This document shows positions 10,846-22,900 of a stretch of DNA of 64,000 bases, piece after piece. How positions within the stretch are numbered: the stretch's first letter is position 1; each line of letters opens with the position of its first letter. Origin of the DNA: Ancistrus triradiatus (lineage: Eukaryota; Chordata; Actinopteri; Siluriformes; Loricariidae); contig JAJAGP010000887.1 in NCBI GenBank assembly GCA_025084515.1, forward strand, positions 207,567 through 271,566, given 5' to 3'. Both the position numbers and the translations under genes were made by a program. The notes under the pieces are model-generated. The model ran no database searches and had not been told where the DNA came from. It saw only the letters and a list, made by a program, of their open reading frames with translations.

Positions 10846-12880
10846 TAAGAGTGGTGTGATGAAACCGAGTCAAGTACCTGCCATGGCTTTCCTTATTAAA
10901 CATTTACAACTTCTAATGAGAAGACTGCAAATTAGATATCCATCTACCTGAACAAACTAACTCACTCACTCACTCAACCTGCTTAATCTAGTTCAGTGTC
11001 AAAGAGGGCACCAGGGCTTAACTGGCAGAACAGGGTGCAGGAAACCAGAGTACCTGTAGGAAACCCACACAAACACAACTACATATAGGCATTGGTCACT
11101 ATATCTCCCCACGCCTTACAGAATGGACTGGGCACAGGAGAGAGTAATCCTGCACACCCCACTTTGATGTTGCAAGCTCAGCCTGTGGTGCAAACTCTCA
11201 TCCTCAGGAACTTCTGTTTTTAGCAGCTGGCTCTTACCTCAAAACTACAAGAGTTCCTTCTTTTGATTGAACTGTAGGCAAAAGATGTTAGAGCATTGCA
11301 TGTTGCTGATGGTCATGAATTAATGCAATAAATTGCTGTCTGTTTCTCTACTGAAAAAAATTAACTCGGCTTTTTTGATTGATTAAGCAGTTACTCTGTC
11401 AGCCTTATACCCCACGACAGTACCATTTTAATGCCATAGATCTCGACTTTTCAAGTAAAAATGTAATTTTATCTTCCAAAAGATTTTCTGCAGCATACTT
11501 CAGCAACAATGAAAAGGGGATAAAAGTTGCTGAGTAGTACACAAAGGTTCCACACAAAAATGGGAAAGTCCTTTATCAATTTACATGAGCAAAGTTAGTA
11601 TTTTTTTTGGAAAACAGTCTTGTGATGCTGACAGTCCTGTGGCACAACACGCAATCGGGACTATGGTTTCCATAGTAACAGAGGGATTGCATTTTTCTGT
11701 TTGAACTTCTGAATGGCGGTTACATAACTCATATCAGACACAAATGGAATCCTATTAGGGTTAGATAAGTCCCACAAGCTGTATTCTAATTTTGAAAATA
11801 ACACGTAACACATTTGGTTTGACAAGTGGTTAGTTGAAACATTTAAGTCAAGCACCACCTGTTAGATATTGAATTTTGGCACCAATCGTTCAAAGACCTT
11901 TAAAGATCATCTAAAGGCCACTTGCCAGCCACTTCATAAGGAACATCTTTACTGTCACACAATGATGCAATAAGTCAGCCATGTGGCAGCTTCGCAAACA
12001 TAAACTCATGCAAACACAGGTCAAGGGCTTCAGTTAATATTTACAACAAACATCCAACTGACTTAAACAGGAAAGCTAAATATTGAAAAAAACTTCCCTT
12101 GATCTGAAAAATCATTATTTTTTCCTCAAATAGTGCCGATAGTAGGGTCTGAATGTGGAGTAAACAGCAAGGACCCAAATTGCCTTGTGACAACAGTTCA
12201 AGGTGGAGGTAAGGAACTGTAGAGAATTTTTCCTAGAACAACTGGGCACCCTAACTCTCCAGGGTGATTAATTCGTTAGGTTTTAAAAATGTATTCTATA
12301 ATAAACTGGTGTTTAATATGTTAATTCATGTAGTGTTATTGTCGATCAATACCTTAGAGTTGTTAAAGAGGGTTAGTTTATCTAACTGTCTGTTGAATCC
12401 CAATCCATCAATAATACTTTAAAAGATCAAAAGATCACAAAAGACCCCAACATCACATCCATCATAACAATCATTGACATCTGGTCATGTTAGTACAGCT
12501 TTCAAGACAGGAAGACTTGTGTTTAAAAAAAAAAAAAAAACACAGCCCACACTGGACACCTTAGACATAAAACTACTACAACCTAATAATAAGTCTTGTT
12601 TTTCCTCTTGAAAGTTTTTTTTAAAACATGCCATATATACACTCAGCCAGAGCAGGTGGAACACATGGACTCCGCCTCTGTTGAGACTGCATATCCTCCC
12701 CGTTTCCTAACATCTGTTAGACGTGTGTTGTAATGTAAGAAAGTCCATGTGTTCTAGACTTAGCTCTTTCCTTGGAAACTATATTTCCAGCTGCAGAGAG
12801 GACATTCTAGGAAGGTGTTGATATGGTCAGGTAGACACAAATAAGTCTTTGCAAGAACAAGGAAGGAGAAGGAAACCTTG
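10846..12880. other. Gene-free spacer with minor repeat debris
   Basis: Around 10955-11160 is a decayed dispersed fish repeat (ACTCACTCACTCACTCA start, then an AGGAAACCCACACAAACAC-type segment). A poly-A run is at 12523-12540. I see no coding signal in the rest. Confidence 0.5.
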
Positions 12881-12889
12881 CCTCATTTC

Positions 12890-13395
12890 TAACACTGCAG
12901 AGGATCTGCACTTTTGGGCAGAGGCTGTTCATTCATTAAATGATTGATGACGTCATCTGTCTTGTCCCCACTGTCATACAGGTAGTCCAGCAAAGACACA
13001 GACCTCTTCTCTGTAACATCTGTTGATGTCTAGACCTCTGTGGTGTGATGCTGCTGTTGATTCTCAGTCACTCTCCTCTTTGTGTTCAGTGTAAGGGCTT
13101 GTGCTTTCATGTGCAGCTTCAGGCTTTCATCTGGGAATAGGAATTTCAGTCTATGAAACCTTGGATCCAGAACAGTTGCACCTAAACCAGTGTTTGTAGC
13201 AACATCATTGTAAGTCATCACAACCCCCCACCTTATTCAGAGTGCCTGTGCTGCATCAGCCTGAAATGTCTGTACATGGATGTTGTCTAAAGCTACTTCT
13301 CTCTGCCTCCACTCATTAAAGGATTGAATGAGAGTCACATATGACCCTCCATCCTTCTTCTTTCACGTGCCATTGTTTAATACTTTGAGCAAAAG
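12890..13395 (-). pseudogene. hAT-type (ZBED-like) transposase C-terminal remnant
   Basis: The minus strand reads MMTYNDVATNTGLGATVLDP then RFHRLKFLFPDE (13221 downward) and continues after a stop through SVSLLDYLYDSGD. The LDPRF-x-LKFL pattern is characteristic of the catalytic C-terminal part of hAT transposases and ZBED proteins. A stop at about 13030 and no upstream BED finger mark it as a fragment. Confidence 0.65.
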
Positions 13396-13656
13396 AAAAA
13401 GACAGGAGAAAATTATTCATATATATTTCATATATTGGACTATGCAAATGTGTTAGACCACCATTAGTTTACATATACCATTGTTTTAGCTAAAGTCTAA
13501 TACCGATATATAATTATTTCTCAGTGTCTTTAATGGAACAAAACCAGAACATACAGGGAATGTGTATGCAGCAACCGGGTTTAAAATTATTTTCCTATTA
13601 ACTGTAAAACATGAACATGGCACAATAACACTGGGTTTTGCCTTTTCTTGTGGTCC

Positions 13657-16305
13657 AGGGGGGTATTTCAGAAAGCAGGTTTAGTGAAAACTCAGAGTTA
13701 GCTGACTCAGAGTTTTCGGTTTCCCAAAGCAAGTTCAGCGTAACTTGGAGTCAGTTACTCCGGCAACATACTCCATGAAGCTAACCTTGCTAGCGGGTTT
13801 ACTTCAACTAACCCTGAGTTTCTCACATCGAAGCACAAACACTACGGAGAAATCTCCGTCAGGAGAGGCTGATCAGACCCCGCTTTAATGTTTCAACGTT
13901 CCCCGATGATTATCTGTGTGAGTCTTACCATCAGCACAGTCGATCATGTCTATTAACAATCTTCTCCGCTCTCTGTCGCTCATATGACACTCTGTGGACA
14001 GGCCCTGAGTTCGGTGAAAAGTCTTTGTGTTGCGCTCCAGGTTTAAGTGAATAGGAAGATTTCCCACAACATTAATGTGCAGGTAGGCCTAAACAATAGC
14101 AATTTTCATTACAAATGAAATACAAATGAAATACAAATCACAATACAGTCACTGCAGTTAATTACTGTTCTGCGGTGTGAAGATCATATGTGATACAGCC
14201 CACATCATCAGCAACATGGAAGCAAAGTGGCTGTGCATGACTTGTAAAGTTTTCATGAGTGTACAGTGAGTGCTAGATTTGCCAATGGTGAATACATTTG
14301 GTTCTGTTTGCAACTGATAATTTAATCTGTACCCTTGTGTTATCTATCATAGGAGAGTTTGGTAATTACAGACAGAAGGTTCCCCTGCCAGCCCTATTTG
14401 CTGACCCATTGCCCTGATCCTGAGTCTGGCCCACAGCAATGTTATAACTTGGCTCACTGCAGGACGTTAGTAAGGGTAGAGATGACCGTTGGGGATCTCA
14501 ATGACTGGTGATCAGACAATGTCCCACTTATCCAGTGACCAATCCTGATATAAATCCTGACCACATCGCTAATGTATGAGATGGAAGAGGAGTTAGAGAC
14601 TCAATCTGCTAAGATCATTTCTGATTAGCCTATCACCTCCCCAGTGTCAAATAAAAACAATATGCCTGTCTTTTTACGAAGTCTTCTTTATTTCCTGCAA
14701 GTACAAATGCAGTACAGAGGTTAATATATTTTTCTTCAAACAAGTAAACTGATGTTCTTTTAATTGTAACTTTTAACTGATGTTCCAGTAGTTGTATTTC
14801 CATTATTATCTTTTATATATGCAGCCTTATATGATCCATTTCTAAATTAGATTTTTCAATTTGTTTCTAAAAATACACCTTTCATACGGGGAGCTACAGG
14901 AACACAAAAAATGACATTGAATATCACAGCGCTAGGTCTAAGTCATGGGCCAATTCTGAACCACATCTTACTGAGATACATTGTTCTGGGGAGGTGGATG
15001 GACCTTCTTCCCCATTGTAATTTCCAGCATCACTCTGTATGATCAACAGTTAGATGTGATTTTCAAGGTGTAAACCTCAGTAGGCCTCTCTGTATCTTCC
15101 CTCTCTGTGGCAGCTGACAAGGCTTCTTCATTACCTTCCTGCAATACAAATGAATGGCTCCGTCAGATTACACCAACAGTAACTGGTAGAAAATGTATTA
15201 GACTAGACAGTTAAATTATAACTTTAATTAATTTGACTAATATTACTAATTTAAACAAGACAATTTACCTAATTGGACTTTTTTTCTACAACAGTGTGCA
15301 TCACAGTTTTTCAAATATGTAACTCTGAGTCACAATGATATATGAAGAATCTGGAAAGGTAACTGCTGTCAATTACAAAGAATTGTACTGCTACAAGAAA
15401 ATCTGTGTGTTGTGTATAGTAATGCATGGGTGGGCATCACTGATCCCACAGTGACAAAACGATGAATGTCTGGGGGGTGGCTGGGTCAGATGAGCTTTCT
15501 CCAGGGATGCATTCAGCAACAGGTCACCCAGTGTTTTGAATGAGTCCAATCTCTATTTTTGGCCCTCAGCCTTTTTCTATTGGCTATAATGGAGGTCAAA
15601 TGTGAACACATCCAACAGTGAACAAATTTGGAGACTTGTATAAATGTATAAATGTATAAAGGCATGTAGGTGTTGCTTTCAAATAGATAATATGAAATGC
15701 TGTTTGGAATGGCAGAACAATTACATTTATTTCCTTTCTTAGGAATTTTCACTAGCTACTTACATATATGACATAATCACTGAATATTATTTAATTAGGT
15801 ATGGTAGGCTAAACAACATCACGATTGCATGTAATGATATTATACCTTACCTGTTTGAACTATATTTTGTGTTTCATCTTCAGATCCTGATAAGTAGCTA
15901 CATTTTGTGCTTGTTGGGTTGCACCTGCATAAATATTAACATACGCACACACACACGCACACACGTAAAATACTCGGAATAAAACTTTTTTCAGTTATTA
16001 CTCACGCCATTGACTCGGGCAGCATTTTTTTGCCAAGCCAGATCACGTTATTTTGCTACTGCATTATTTTATATTTTATTATTTTATTTCCCCTAAATAC
16101 ATGCTCATATTATTCATACGCACATATTTCGAACTCCAATGGGTTGAATTGCGAGGATTGAGCCCATTTATTTGTTCCCCATTGCCGTGCTGATCCGTGT
16201 TATCTGTGTTCCATTGATGAGGGCTTTGTGTCTCCTCGTGCATGAGCTTTACTCAGGGTTAACCCCAGGTTTGAACTCAGAGTTTGTTAAACCTGCTTTT
16301 TTCAT
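13657..16305. mobile_element. PIF/Harbinger transposon, decayed
   Basis: The left end GGGGGTATTTCAGAAAGCAG continues through GTTTAGTGAAAACTCAGAGT. The right end near 16255-16305 is its imperfect complement (AACTCAGAGTTTGTTAAACC), with the outermost bases lost. Between them lies a plus-strand nuclease fragment (see 14341-14520). On the minus strand, short open frames at 13885-14067 and 15513-15752 may be parts of the element's second (Myb-like) protein, which is a guess. About 2.65 kb. Confidence 0.75.
14341..14520 (+). pseudogene. Harbinger (HARBI1-like) nuclease C-terminal fragment
   Basis: In one frame, from about 14401, the sequence reads GPQQCYNLAHCRTLVRVEMT then VGDL before a stop. The pattern YN-x-AH-x-RT...VE-x-T-x-G-x-L matches the region around the third catalytic acid of HARBI1-type DDE nucleases. 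Upstream is PLPALFADP-like sequence in another frame, so at least one frameshift is present. Confidence 0.7.
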
Positions 16306-16679
16306 TTTTATATGATCTGTGTGTGTTTTGGGGTGTTGCTATAACAGGCTTTGTCTGCTTTAATGAAAATTTACTTTCATTTAATTTTGCCTGAAAGATT
16401 CCAGAAAATTTTATGGTAAACAGTTTTAGGGGTTTTTTTATGTGTAAGTTTACAACAGTTTACCAGCATTCATTAGTCAACAGCATGCAAAAATAGCATC
16501 AGACCGCGTCTGGGAGACATTTGACCATCTTGGCGTTCCATACGTGTAAATGCCATAACGGCGTTCCATATTCTTTCTGGTTGTACAAGCGGAAGTCCCG
16601 CCTTTAGGGTACATCTCAAATAGGATTTACGCAGTAACATACGTGCAAAGGGTAGGAAGTAACTGTTCATGTGCACTGC
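16306..16679. other. Spacer upstream of aamp
   Basis: No feature recognised. CpG content rises from about 16500 towards the aamp start. Confidence 0.4.
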
Positions 16680-16944
16680 TTAGTGCACTTTATATACAAT
16701 CGCACGTCATTTGTAATTCGTCCTTGAGAAACGGCACAGCTGGAGCAATAGACTAGCTAACACGTGAATAACATGGCGATTACTGCTTGTTGATCATTAT
16801 GCTTTACTATTGAGAAACGTGCTACTAAACAGTATTTGATCATAAGAGTTGATTTTGTTGATACGATTTTAGGAACCGCGAGGGTTTGTGTTTAAACTTA
16901 GGTGGCAGTTAGACTTGGATTGTAAGAGTAAAGTCGGACAGGTC
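16680..16944 (+). promoter_or_regulatory. Probable aamp promoter and 5' UTR
   Basis: Lies directly before the aamp start codon and has more CpG than its surroundings. It holds CACGTG at 16761-16766 and a YY1-like ACATGGCGAT at 16771-16780, the latter also a 6-codon upstream reading frame if transcribed. TTTTAG at 16866-16871 could be a splice acceptor of a 5' UTR intron. No TATA box is evident. Confidence 0.4.
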
Positions 16945-19900
16945 ATGGAGAACTCAGAAGAAGGCAGCGTGCAGCTCCACGGAGATGAGGAGATCATCGA
17001 GGTTATTGATCTCAGTGACACTGAGCAGACTGCAGGTGCTGGTTTGGTTCAACTTCTATACAAAATGCAGCGATGATCAGTTCACTGTTCTCATCTGACT
17101 GACTGGACAGAGCCTGACAGTGCTAAAGCAATAGCATTTCCGATGTGTTTGAGGAAAACTTACCTCTGTATGTTTTAGATGATCTGGCAGAGGACTTGGA
17201 GGATGTGTATTTTGCTGATGCTGAGGGGAACGCAGATGATGAAGACTGGGAGACCGAAGATGAGGAGATGGAAGCAGGGCAGGATGACAGCGATCTTACG
17301 TTTACTAAACACACAGGTAATGTTTTCTTTCTCTCATCTCCACTTTACTGAGCCATGGACTGTATGTTTATCTTTTAAATAATCCACTTGTTCTCTACCT
17401 AACTGGGTTGATATTTTTCACGTACAGAAATAATTTAAGTATATTTTTTCTGTGCCCCAAAAATGCATTCACTGTGGTATATTTTAAACACCTTAGTGTC
17501 AATTGAAGATGGAATTTGCTATTCGTTCTATCCAGTCATATTTCTAACATTAGCATAGTTGGTATTGCCACACAAAAAAAGTTTTTTCGGACAGTCTGTA
17601 GTTAAGAAAAACTGCAAGAATGAATACTTATATAGAATATTTTATTAAACTGAAATAAATAAAGTAAAATACTTGGCACCTTTTATGCAGAATAATTTTG
17701 CAAAGGTTTGCTGAGTGTGTGTTTGTACTGGTGCTGTGGCTGGCTTATGCCTGTCGTGGACAGCTGGCTCTCTAAATTGGTCATAATCTTCGGCATAGTG
17801 GTTAGTTCACAGATGGTGAAATAAGTTAGTTGTCGAACTGTCTTTAATGGTGACCGATTTGCGACAGAGTTTACAGGTTGCCACCTGTCCTTTCAAAGCC
17901 TCACACAAGTGAGCAATTAAATCTAACGATGTAGACTGCGAGGTTGTGTCTGTGTTTTGCTGGAGCTATTTGCTCACTCATTTTTAACTTCAGTCATGTG
18001 CTTTTAGATAGAACACCAGCTTGATTTGTGGTACTACGACAGTAGTCCATCCTACCTGACTACATGATGCAGTCAACATATGAACTCTTAAGTTGTTGTT
18101 TTGACTGTTTGTTTGCAAAGTGAGTGACATACTGTCACTCAGTATGTATAATGTCAGCTCACACATCATTAAAACATAAATTAAAATATTATAGTAGACG
18201 ATACATATCACACATTTATACTATATTAAGGGACCTATAGAAAATCTTAATACCCCTTTGAAATGGGTACTGTTTTGTCTTGCAGTCCGAAATCTGAACT
18301 CACAAAAATAATATCTTTTTCCACCTTCATATACACATTTTGGATTTCAACAGTCGAGTAATGAGAAAGGGAAACGGTTCTGAAATGTGTTAAAAAACTG
18401 GAAAAATCCTTAGTTAATCCATTTAGTACTTTGTAGATCTTTTTTCTATCCATGATTCTATCTAATTATAAAAAACAGCCTACAGATACATTTTGTTTAT
18501 CTTTTCTTTTAATGGAAACCTCTTCTAAAAAGAAAGATGGTGACAGCAGCTGCTTGCATGCTTATTATTGTTCTGAGTGTTATTGTTATTGTTCTGATGA
18601 CATGGCTATAATATAGTATTATATCACTGCTCCCTTACTAGTACTGTGCTATCTAGGAAGACACTATTCACTGTAATAAGTAATAGTATTGGACACTTCA
18701 TCGTCATCAGCATGTCATCACCGATCTGTCTAATATACAAACACACAGATTAAAGCTGGAATTGTGTTTAAGGCAGAATTATATTGTGAATTAATGCTAG
18801 TGAAAGCAGTGTGTTTTTCATGTATGGCTGCGTTCGTGCTGCTGTCGAGTGGTACTTGTTTGGCTATGTGTGATCGGCGCAGAATTGGTTATATGAGAAA
18901 GATCGGCCAATCCAGTCACCAGCCGATCTATCGGTGCATTTCTAGTACTGCACTAAATAAACTTTCAAAATGTGTCAGACATTTTTTAAACTGTTCAATT
19001 AATTGATTATACGTTTTAAAATGTGTAAATAAAGTTATTTTTCTGTTTAAATTCAGCTTATTCTTTAAGTTTTAGTGTTCACTGCATTTTGTAGTTCTGC
19101 AGTTACAGACTTGTAGTCCATCTGTTTTTTTTACATAGTTTGTTTGTCCAATTTACTCTGTTCTCTAATGGTCAGGACCCACACAGATGAGGTACTATTT
19201 GGGTGGTGGCTTATTCTCAGCATTAACACTGATGTGGTGGTGGTTTGTTAGTATTGTGCTCCTAGGAGTGGATCAGGCACTGCAGTGCTGCTGGAGATTT
19301 AAACCACCTCAGTGTTACTTAAAATAAAATAGTCCACCAGCCAAAACTGTCCTGTTACCAGCACTCTGTGAGCACTGATGAAGGATTAGAGGATGACTAA
19401 CACAAACTGTGCAACAACAGATGAGCTACTGTCTCTGACTTTACATCTACAAGGTGAAGCAATAAGGTGAATGTCTCTAATAAAGTGGACAGCGAGTGAA
19501 GTGTTTTAAAACTCCGGCAGCACTGCTGTGTCTAATCCAAACGTACCAGCTCAAATCAACAGACACTAACACACCACCACCACATCAGTGTCACTGCAGT
19601 GCTGAGAATGATCCACCATCCAAATATTACCTGGTCTTTGTGGGGTCCTGACCATTAGAGAACAGAGTAAATGGGACGAACAAAGTGTGTAGAGGAACAG
19701 ATAGACTACAGTCTGTAGTTATAGAACTGCAAAGTGCAGTGACTACTAAAACTTAAATGAAGCATAAGCAGAATATGAATTAAAAAATGTAGAATGTCAC
19801 TGAAATTCACATCATGACATTTGCACAGTGCCGTATGTAAATACATTTGAGATTATACCATAGTACAGTATAATTATTCGCTACTCTATAACTCTACTCT

Positions 19901-22900
19901 TGTTCGTCCTCTGTGCCCACATCATCACGTTAGTTGCACATAAAATAGCCCTGCATATTAATGCTTAGACTGTCTTTTTGTTGCACCACCATACCTTTGA
20001 CATTTTATTTGTTAAAAATGTAATACAAGTTTTGCAGAAACAATAAATGATCAACTAGAGTGATACCTAAAATTAAATGAGGGAATAGGAAGTGCAGCTT
20101 AAATATATTCCTCTAAATCTAATTTTAAGCTAATAAAAGTGAGTTTCCACTGGCATTGTACATCGATAATCAAAACATTAAGACCACTCACAGATTAAAT
20201 AATGGATAGCAAGCAGTCTGGTCCGGTAGTCAGTGTTGGATATGATGTGGGCAGCAATAAACGCCTGAGCAACTTTGATAAGGTACAAATTGTTACGCTC
20301 AGATGAGTGGGTTGGAGCAAGGATTGTCCATGTTTTCAGGCAGCAGTGGTGAGTGCCTACTGACAGATGTGTAATGATTTTGGGAACCCAAGGCTATGGT
20401 AATGAAGGCTATCCAGTCTTGAATGCACTCTGCTGAAGGTGGGACACAGTACACTTTGCTCAGTTTGGAGCTGCATAGTTGCAGAATAGGCAGAAAGCTA
20501 ACCATGCTAACACTTGTCCACCATTAAAGGTGCCTAAAATAGGCAGGGAGTGTTCAAACTGGACTATGAGCAATGTAAACAGGTTTCCTGGTCCCGTTGT
20601 ATTTTTATCCCCATCACATTCGGTGCTTTTCCTATAACTTCCACATTTAGTTCTAACTAAATTTATTCATGTTTAAGCTTATGTTACCCCATACTGTAAA
20701 ACATTTAGCTATGATTAATGTTTTGTTTTATATCTTTCCATTTAAATGTAGTATGCATTATTTGCAGCAAAATATCTTGTGGCAAGCAAATGATTTGTTT
20801 TCACAGTATATTCAATTATCTGGCTCAGGTTCTGTTTTCTGCGTCAGTTTGGACCCAGTGACAAACAGCTTGGCCGTCACTGGTGGTGAAGATGACAAGG
20901 CTTATGTATGGAATGTTGCAGATGGAGAGCTGCTGTTCGAGTGCACAGGTGTGTTGGAATTGTCATCCTATCAAGCATGACTGTTTGTTCTATGACTGCA
21001 ACAGCACAAATTGCAACATTTGTTTATGTATTTTGTTTAGGTCATAAGGATTCTGTTACATGTGCAGTATTCAGCCATGACTCAAAGTTGGTAGCATCTG
21101 GAGACATGAGTGGCCTGATTAAAGTATGGAAAGTTGATACCAAAGAGGAGATTTGGTCTTTTGAAGTAGGAGATCTGGAGGTAAATTGTAGCCCATCAAT
21201 ATTAGTTGCCCTGTAGGGTGAGACATGATCAAGAATACAGATCTGGAGAAAGTTATGAGACTAGATTTGTATAACCCCAACATCTGATTGACCATTGCCA
21301 AGCACAGTCACTGACATTTACCACCTATCTACAGAGTTATATGGTCTAGTCTTGTGAAGGACAAAGATAACATTCATTTTTACCAGGCTCAAAGCTTCAT
21401 GCTTAAATGTCATATTATTTGGTGAATTTTCAGCTATGCTAGCTAGTTCATGGTAATTAGTAGGGATGCGACGGTACGTGGTGTTTTATGAAAATTTTGT
21501 TATGCCCCTACTGTTTAATACACACACACGTGAACAATAGTATTACAATATGTCTGATTTCGAACCGGGATGACACGGTTTGTATAATGTGCGTCAGCAT
21601 CTCACAGTAACACAACATGGCTGCAGCTGGTCAGAGTGCGGATTTCCCCAGAGAACAATCCTTGCCCACAGTCATCTAAATTGTGGGAGTGTCTTAGACA
21701 TAGACCCAACAAAGCACCACACCGCTGGGCACACTATGAACACTTGAGGTGAAAGAATCCCAGGGCACTTTGTTTAATGTTTATCCCCATCTCTGTTAGT
21801 AATAGTCACTTAAAATCAATTTTCTAAATGTTTATTCATTGTGTCCATGCTAAATCATTTGTCCATTGCTGGTGTTACTAGTAGCGTAACGTTATACCGT
21901 GTATCATATAATGTTGCTATTCGGCCATTTTATATTTTATTTTAAGAAAAATGGCAGAAACTAATGTTATACACTGTTGTTACAGTTTGTAAATAATTTC
22001 AGCTATTTCTCTTGCCATACACTCAATTATTTTTTTTTTTAAACATGTTTTGTAATTGTATCATTTTGCTTCTTCATATTAGTGGCTTCAGTGGCATCCC
22101 TGTGCATCAGTGCTTCTGGCAGGCACTGCTGATGGCAATATGTGGATGTGGAAGATACCAAGTGGAGATTGTAGGACTTTTCAGGGCCCAAACTGTCAGG
22201 CAACAAGTGGAAAAATCCTTCCTGATGGTACAAGAACCCAGACTTTGCTCCAAAACCTAAAATTGAAATCTAGCCATTGTTTTCACTAGGACACGCTGAG
22301 AATTGTCCTAGAATTACTGAATACACAAAATCCACTCTAACAAGAGTTTAGTATTGAGAGTTATGTGATAAGTAAAGTTTTGCCTTTGTTTATCTGTTGC
22401 TCACACAAAGGAAAGAGAGCAGTGGTGGGGTATGAGGATGGGACGCTGCGAATGTGGGACCTTAAACAAGGCAATACCATCTATGTCATCAAAGGTAAAT
22501 GTCAGAACGCTTTTTTTTTTTTTTTTAAAGAACAGAAGTTGAAATTATATGAAAAGATGAAAAGTAACTAACTTTAATTCTTAATTCAGTTCATAATTCA
22601 AAGTTTCAGGCACTCGATGGTTTGTTTGAGACACGTTTGTTGCTGACATGATGAGAAGGAAGCATTATAGATTTCGGCTGCGTTTTGAGTGTACTTAGCT
22701 AGTCAACTAGATAGGCTCCCTAAATACCACATTACTAAGTGATGGACTAGGGACACTTCTACAAGCATGTTATCCATTTTGAACACTACCTTGTCTCCTG
22801 CACGGAAACTTTCGTAGCGTGCTGTTTGGATTACATGATGGCCGAAAATAAGCCGTGAACTATCAATTCCGAAAACGATTGGAATAACGGATTTCATAAG

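Noticed and set aside
16888..16944. Longer aamp N-terminus starting at 16888
   Set aside because: The codon there is GTG; the first in-frame ATG is at 16945 and has a good context.
17123..17314. Serine-rich minus-strand frame
   Set aside because: It is the antisense of the acidic aamp exon 2; the plus strand is the real coding strand.
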